Assembly (NCBI GenBank): GCA_018830405.1
Contig: JAHJSF010000086.1
Coordinates: forward strand, 1-10,084
Origin: Nitrospinota bacterium
Lineage (GTDB): Bacteria > Nitrospinota > Nitrospinia > UBA9942 > JAHJSF01
DNA: 10,084 nt
Reading direction: 5' to 3'
A model generated the notes under the pieces. It saw only the letters and a list, made by a program, of their open reading frames with translations. It did not search any database and was not told the origin of the DNA. The first letter of the stretch is position 1; the number at the start of each line of letters is the position of its first letter. Both the position numbers and the translations under genes were made by a program. Shown in pieces: positions 7,401 to 10,084 of the stretch.

Positions 7401-7925
7401 TTACTTTAGAAGCGTATCGAGTATAGCCAAGGCCTCAAATGTAGACTCTTGCAGCTCGCTTAGCTCCGATTTCTTGAACCGTGATAAGACATAATCAGCG
7501 GTATCCATTCCCTCTGGTGGTCTTCCTACCCCTATCCTTATTCTGCGAAAGTCTTTACTTTTCAAGAATGACACAATGGAGCGTATCCCGTTATGTCCCC
7601 CATCTCCCCCGCCTATCTTGGTTTTTACCTTTCCCAGAGGGATATCTATATCATCGTGTACTACTATCAGATCGGATGGGGCCAAAGAATAATGTTTTAT
7701 TATTGCAATGGCGGCCTCACCCGAAAGGTTCATATATGTTTGCGGTTTGACCAGAACAGACTCTGTTTCGCCTATCTTACCTACCCCATATATGGAAGAA
7801 AAACCGCTCTTCTTAACCTTTATTCTTTCCCGTTCTGCAAGGGCATCTATAAATAATGCCCCTGCGTTGTGTCTATTGTTTGAGTATTGAGTCCCCGGAT
7901 TACCAAGACCCAAGATAGCCTTCAT
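7401..7925 (-). CDS. pth: Peptidyl-tRNA hydrolase
   Basis: 174 residues, slightly short of the E. coli enzyme (194). It cleaves peptidyl-tRNA released prematurely from ribosomes and recycles the tRNA in the cytosol. Key residues are in place: GLGNPG with Asn9, NRHNAG with catalytic His19, TYMNLSG with Asn66, VVHDDID with Asp91, and GGHNGIRS with Asn112; these correspond to Asn10, His20, Asn68, Asp93 and Asn114 of E. coli. The RIGVGRPP motif follows. The start is 15 bases after the rplY stop, and the only weak Shine-Dalgarno (AAGG) overlaps that stop, so translation is probably coupled to rplY. The rplY-pth pairing is common in bacteria. An intrinsic terminator follows directly. Confidence 0.97.
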   Translation of the reverse strand: MKAILGLGNPGTQYSNNRHNAGALFIDALAERERIKVKKSGFSSIYGVGKIGETESVLVKPQTYMNLSGEAAIAIIKHYSLAPSDLIVVHDDIDIPLGKVKTKIGGGDGGHNGIRSIVSFLKSKDFRRIRIGVGRPPEGMDTADYVLSRFKKSELSELQESTFEALAILDTLLK

Positions 7926-7940
7926 ACAATATTACGGACC

Positions 7941-8576
7941 TTAGGCCGCTTCCCCTGCAGGTTCAGCGGCGGCTGTTTCTTCCTCTACAGCTTCAGTAGC
8001 TTGATCTGACTTGGCTACCTTGGGCAGGGAGACAGTCGCAATGGTCAGCCTCGCCTTATCCACTATAATGACCCCATCCGGAACCACTAAATCCTTGACG
8101 TGCAGGGTGTGTCCGATATCAAGCTTGGATATATCTACGTCTATTGTCTCCGGAATCAGGGTGATGGGGCACTCTACCAATACGGTGTCCCTCGGGTGGT
8201 TGAGGATACCGCCGTTAAGCTTTACCCCTACAGGAATACCGACAAATTTAAGTCTTACGGTAACCTTGAGCTTCTCTTTTGGGCTAACCTCGCAGAAGTC
8301 GGTATGTATAATGTTGCGGCTTATCGGATCCTTTTGAACCTCTTTTATGACTGCCATCGTCTCCTTCTTCTTCCCAGGGAGAGTCAAGGAGAGAACCGCG
8401 TTGCTCCAAAGGTGTTTCTTAAGAATCGAGGTCAACTCTTTAGAGTCTACCAACAGAGGGATATTCTCCTTCTTGTTGTAGTACATAACGGGAATTAACC
8501 CCGACCTACGGGACTCGTTAGAAGATCCCTTGCCCAGCTTTTCTCTTTTGGTTACATTTATATTGATCGTTTCCAT
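7941..8576 (-). CDS. rplY: 50S ribosomal protein L25, long Ctc form
   Basis: 211 residues: an N-terminal L25 5S-rRNA-binding domain (about 1-93, beginning METININVTKREKLGKG), a second beta domain of the TL5/Ctc type (about 94-185, with KLNGGILNHPRDTVLVECP), and a low-complexity acidic tail of Ala and Glu (190-211). It binds 5S rRNA in the large ribosomal subunit; the long form is also called general stress protein Ctc. An in-frame TAA four codons upstream makes the ATG at 8576 the first usable start. The only Shine-Dalgarno-like site, AAAGGA (complement of 8593-8598), is 16 bases away, farther than usual. It lies 59 bases after prs and is probably co-transcribed with it. Confidence 0.96.
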   Translation of the reverse strand: METININVTKREKLGKGSSNESRRSGLIPVMYYNKKENIPLLVDSKELTSILKKHLWSNAVLSLTLPGKKKETMAVIKEVQKDPISRNIIHTDFCEVSPKEKLKVTVRLKFVGIPVGVKLNGGILNHPRDTVLVECPITLIPETIDVDISKLDIGHTLHVKDLVVPDGVIIVDKARLTIATVSLPKVAKSDQATEAVEEETAAAEPAGEAA

Positions 8577-8635
8577 CGTATTAAATTAACTATCCTTTCT
8601 ACGTTAACAACTGTTACTGTTTTATTCCTGCATAC

Positions 8636-9580
8636 TTACATGAACAGGGAACTTACCGACGTTCCCGCATGAATCCTTTTTATAGCCTCTCCAAGCAGCG
8701 GAGCGATGGAGAGTATGGTAAGTTTCTCACATCCCTTTTTATCTTCGCTGACCAATATCGAGTCTGTTACTATAACCTCTTTTATCTCCGATTGGTTTAT
8801 CCGTTCAATCGCAGGTCCTGAAAGAACAGGGTGAGAGCAGCAGGCGTAAACCTCCTTGGCCCCACTATTCAGCAGCGCCTTTACTCCTTCACACATCGTT
8901 CCGGCGGTGTCTATCATATCATCGACAATCATCGCCCTTTTCCCCTTCACGTCACCTATTATGTTCATTACTTGGGCGACATTTGCCTTTTCCCGTCTTT
9001 TGTCTATTATAACAAGGTCAGTATCAAGTTGCCTGGCAAAGGCCCTGGCTCTCTCCACCCCGCCTGCATCGGGTGATACAATAACCAGATCCTTTATATT
9101 CATCTTTCTTATATGTTCTATTATGACCGGCTTGGCGTAAAGATTATCAACCGGAATATCAAAGAAACCTTGTATCTGTCCTACGTGAAGGTCGAGGGTC
9201 AGCACCCTTTTAGCCCCGGCAACTGTTATTAGATCCGCCAATAGTTTGGCCGATATAGGGACACGCGGCGATGTCTTTCTATCCTGTCTCGAATATCCGT
9301 AATAGGGGATAACCGTGGTTATGGAGGCAGCTGATGAACGTTTGAGGGCATCTATCATGATGAGAAGCTCCATGATATTCCTATTACCCGGGTATGAAAG
9401 GGGTTGAACGATAAAGACATCCCTCTCCCTGACATTTTCGGTTATCTGAACGCATATTTCCCCATCAGAAAAATCATATATCTCGACCCCGCTTAACTCT
9501 AATCCGAGGTACTTAACAATATCTTCTGCCAGAGGCTTGTTACTCCTGCCGGAAAAAACAAGAAAATCACTTGAACTCAT
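8636..9580 (-). CDS. prs: Ribose-phosphate pyrophosphokinase (PRPP synthetase)
   Basis: 314 residues, the standard class I length. It makes PRPP from ribose 5-phosphate and ATP for nucleotide, His and Trp synthesis. The sequence shows FSDGEICVQITENVR (37-51), the ATP-loop YYGYSRQDRK (93-102), LTLDLHVGQIQGFFD with His132, SPDAGGVERAR, and the PRPP-binding loop VDDMIDTAGT with Asp220, Asp221, Asp224 and Thr225. The start is set at the ATG at 9580: GGAG (complement of 9588-9591) lies 7 bases upstream and the resulting N-terminus, MSSSDFLVFSGRSNKPLA, matches the family. An in-frame GTG at 9613 would add 11 residues but falls in the leader and has no good ribosome site. A -10 box 50 bases upstream suggests its own promoter. 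Confidence 0.97.
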   Translation of the reverse strand: MSSSDFLVFSGRSNKPLAEDIVKYLGLELSGVEIYDFSDGEICVQITENVRERDVFIVQPLSYPGNRNIMELLIMIDALKRSSAASITTVIPYYGYSRQDRKTSPRVPISAKLLADLITVAGAKRVLTLDLHVGQIQGFFDIPVDNLYAKPVIIEHIRKMNIKDLVIVSPDAGGVERARAFARQLDTDLVIIDKRREKANVAQVMNIIGDVKGKRAMIVDDMIDTAGTMCEGVKALLNSGAKEVYACCSHPVLSGPAIERINQSEIKEVIVTDSILVSEDKKGCEKLTILSIAPLLGEAIKRIHAGTSVSSLFM

Positions 9581-9629
9581 TATACTGCTCCGTAATATAT
9601 GTTCGGCTAACACAAAAAACTAAAAACAC

Positions 9630-9635
9630 ATTATA
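9630..9635 (-). promoter_or_regulatory. prs: Probable prs promoter (-10 box)
   Basis: On the minus strand a consensus TATAAT is the complement of 9630-9635, between the tRNA 3' end and prs. Transcription would start near 9623, giving a leader of about 43 bases. The -35 region (TAGTTT at 17-base spacing) is poor. The spacer contains the 8-bp palindrome TGTATACA (9643-9650), which could be a protein-binding site, but 8 bases of AT-rich palindrome can arise by chance. Confidence 0.45.
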
Positions 9636-9662
9636 CCCTTAATGTATACAATAAACTATTAC

Positions 9663-9737
9663 TGGCTGGGGCGGGAGGATTCGAACCTCCGAATGCGGGA
9701 TCCAAAAACCCGTGTCTTACCGCTTGACGACGCCCCA
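9663..9737 (-). tRNA. tRNA-Gln, anticodon UUG
   Basis: 75 bases, with the 3' CCA encoded (complement of 9663-9665) and discriminator G73. Acceptor TGGGGCG pairs fully with CGCCCCA, D-stem GTC/GAC and T-stem GGAGG/CCTCC are perfect, and the T-loop is TTCGAAT. The anticodon TTG is the complement of 9703-9705. The U1-A72 start and CATTC variable loop match bacterial tRNA-Gln. The anticodon stem CGGGT/TCCCG has four pairs and a U31-U39 mismatch beside the loop. It lies 19 bases after ispE and 82 before prs, a position also known from Geobacter-type genomes, and is probably read through from ispE. Confidence 0.95.
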
Positions 9738-9756
9738 ACAATCATACTAATCTGTA

Positions 9757-10084
9757 TCAGATTCTTGGATATATATCCAGAATGGAGCGAACCGGTCTAG
9801 CAACAAAAAGGTCGCAATCCGGTATGTTCCAACTGCTGCAGGCCGAGGCGACCGAATTACTGTCTTGGAATATTCCAAATAACGTTGAGCCGCTTCCCGA
9901 CATGGCCGCCCCCATGGCACCCAATTCAACCAGTCTCTCTTTAATCTCTCCTATTATGGGATGTCTGCCTATAACAGCCGTTTCAAGGTCGTTTCTCAGT
10001 CCGGGGACAATCTGTTTTAGACTAACCTTAGACATAAATTTGTCCATTCTATAGGCATTTACGGCCTTTGTCAAACTTAGATTG
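9757..10084 (-). CDS. ispE: 4-diphosphocytidyl-2-C-methyl-D-erythritol kinase, C-terminal part
   Basis: The C-terminal 109 or so residues of a GHMP kinase; the frame is open to the window edge, so the TTG at 10074 is internal and the N-terminal ATP-binding half is missing. IspE phosphorylates CDP-ME in the MEP pathway of isoprenoid synthesis, which ultimately feeds quinone side chains and the prenyl donor used by UbiX. The evidence is RNDLETAVIGRHP, typical of the IspE C-terminal domain, and the glycine-rich GHMP motif LGAMGAAMSGSGSTLFGIF. The visible end, LDIYPRI, is a normal C-terminus. The stop is 19 bases before the tRNA-Gln gene, and ispE beside prs is a frequent bacterial arrangement. 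Confidence 0.92.
   Translation of the reverse strand, partial: NLSLTKAVNAYRMDKFMSKVSLKQIVPGLRNDLETAVIGRHPIIGEIKERLVELGAMGAAMSGSGSTLFGIFQDSNSVASACSSWNIPDCDLFVARPVRSILDIYPRI

Noticed and set aside
7240-7494. An 84-codon open frame on the plus strand across the palindromic repeat and the pth end
   Set aside because: It runs through the repeat, the pth terminator and antisense pth sequence, with no ribosome site or recognisable domain.
8600-8620. A possible hairpin between prs and rplY around AACA/TGTT
   Set aside because: The stem is about 4 bp with no T-tract, so it cannot be called a terminator.
9581-9613. GTG at 9613 as the prs start
   Set aside because: It adds 11 residues not found in the family, lacks a good ribosome site, and the ATG at 9580 has GGAG at 7-base spacing.
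9738-9756. A promoter for tRNA-Gln in the ispE-tRNA gap (TATGAT, complement of 9741-9746)
   Set aside because: It is only 3 bases from the tRNA 5' end and no -35 box is present; read-through from ispE is more likely.

Overview
The window comes from a Gram-negative, respiring, probably anaerobic bacterium with moderate GC. The signs are an outer-membrane beta-barrel, a periplasmic octaheme cytochrome c with a membrane cytochrome b, and a K+-dependent membrane pyrophosphatase. The order ispE, tRNA-Gln, prs, rplY(ctc), pth is familiar from Desulfuromonadales/Geobacter-like deltaproteobacteria and some neighbouring phyla. I infer that type of lineage but cannot fix the species.

Left half, plus strand (1-5088): six genes in tight succession, probably one operon that began before the window. 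They are a DUF3373-like outer-membrane barrel (5' end missing), a small secreted protein that looks like a cytochrome c domain without its heme motif, an octaheme c-type cytochrome of the tetrathionate reductase (OTR) family with a C-terminal membrane anchor, a four-helix cytochrome b, a secreted ApbE flavin transferase, and UbiX flavin prenyltransferase. The cytochrome b would take electrons from quinol and pass them to the octaheme protein, which reduces a small oxyanion in the periplasm. Its natural substrate cannot be told from sequence. A strong bidirectional terminator (5105-5142) closes this operon against the convergent gene that follows.

Right half, minus strand (5154-10084): a housekeeping cluster read right to left. 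It holds ispE (5' end outside the window), tRNA-Gln(UUG), prs with a good -10 box just after the tRNA, rplY/ctc and pth, which ends at an intrinsic terminator. After that terminator, in the leader of hppA, sits an imperfect 126-bp palindrome bounded by 11-bp inverted repeats, which resembles a MITE or other dispersed intergenic repeat. hppA encodes a membrane-bound ion-pumping pyrophosphatase whose motifs place it in the K+-dependent class.

Most of the window is recognisable. The parts most worth a second look are the heme-less cytochrome-like protein in the octaheme operon, the pairing of two flavin-modifying enzymes with no visible client, and the palindromic repeat touching the hppA ribosome-binding site. 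I saw no CRISPR array, rRNA, phage gene or complete insertion sequence. No gene-free stretch exceeds about 210 bases.
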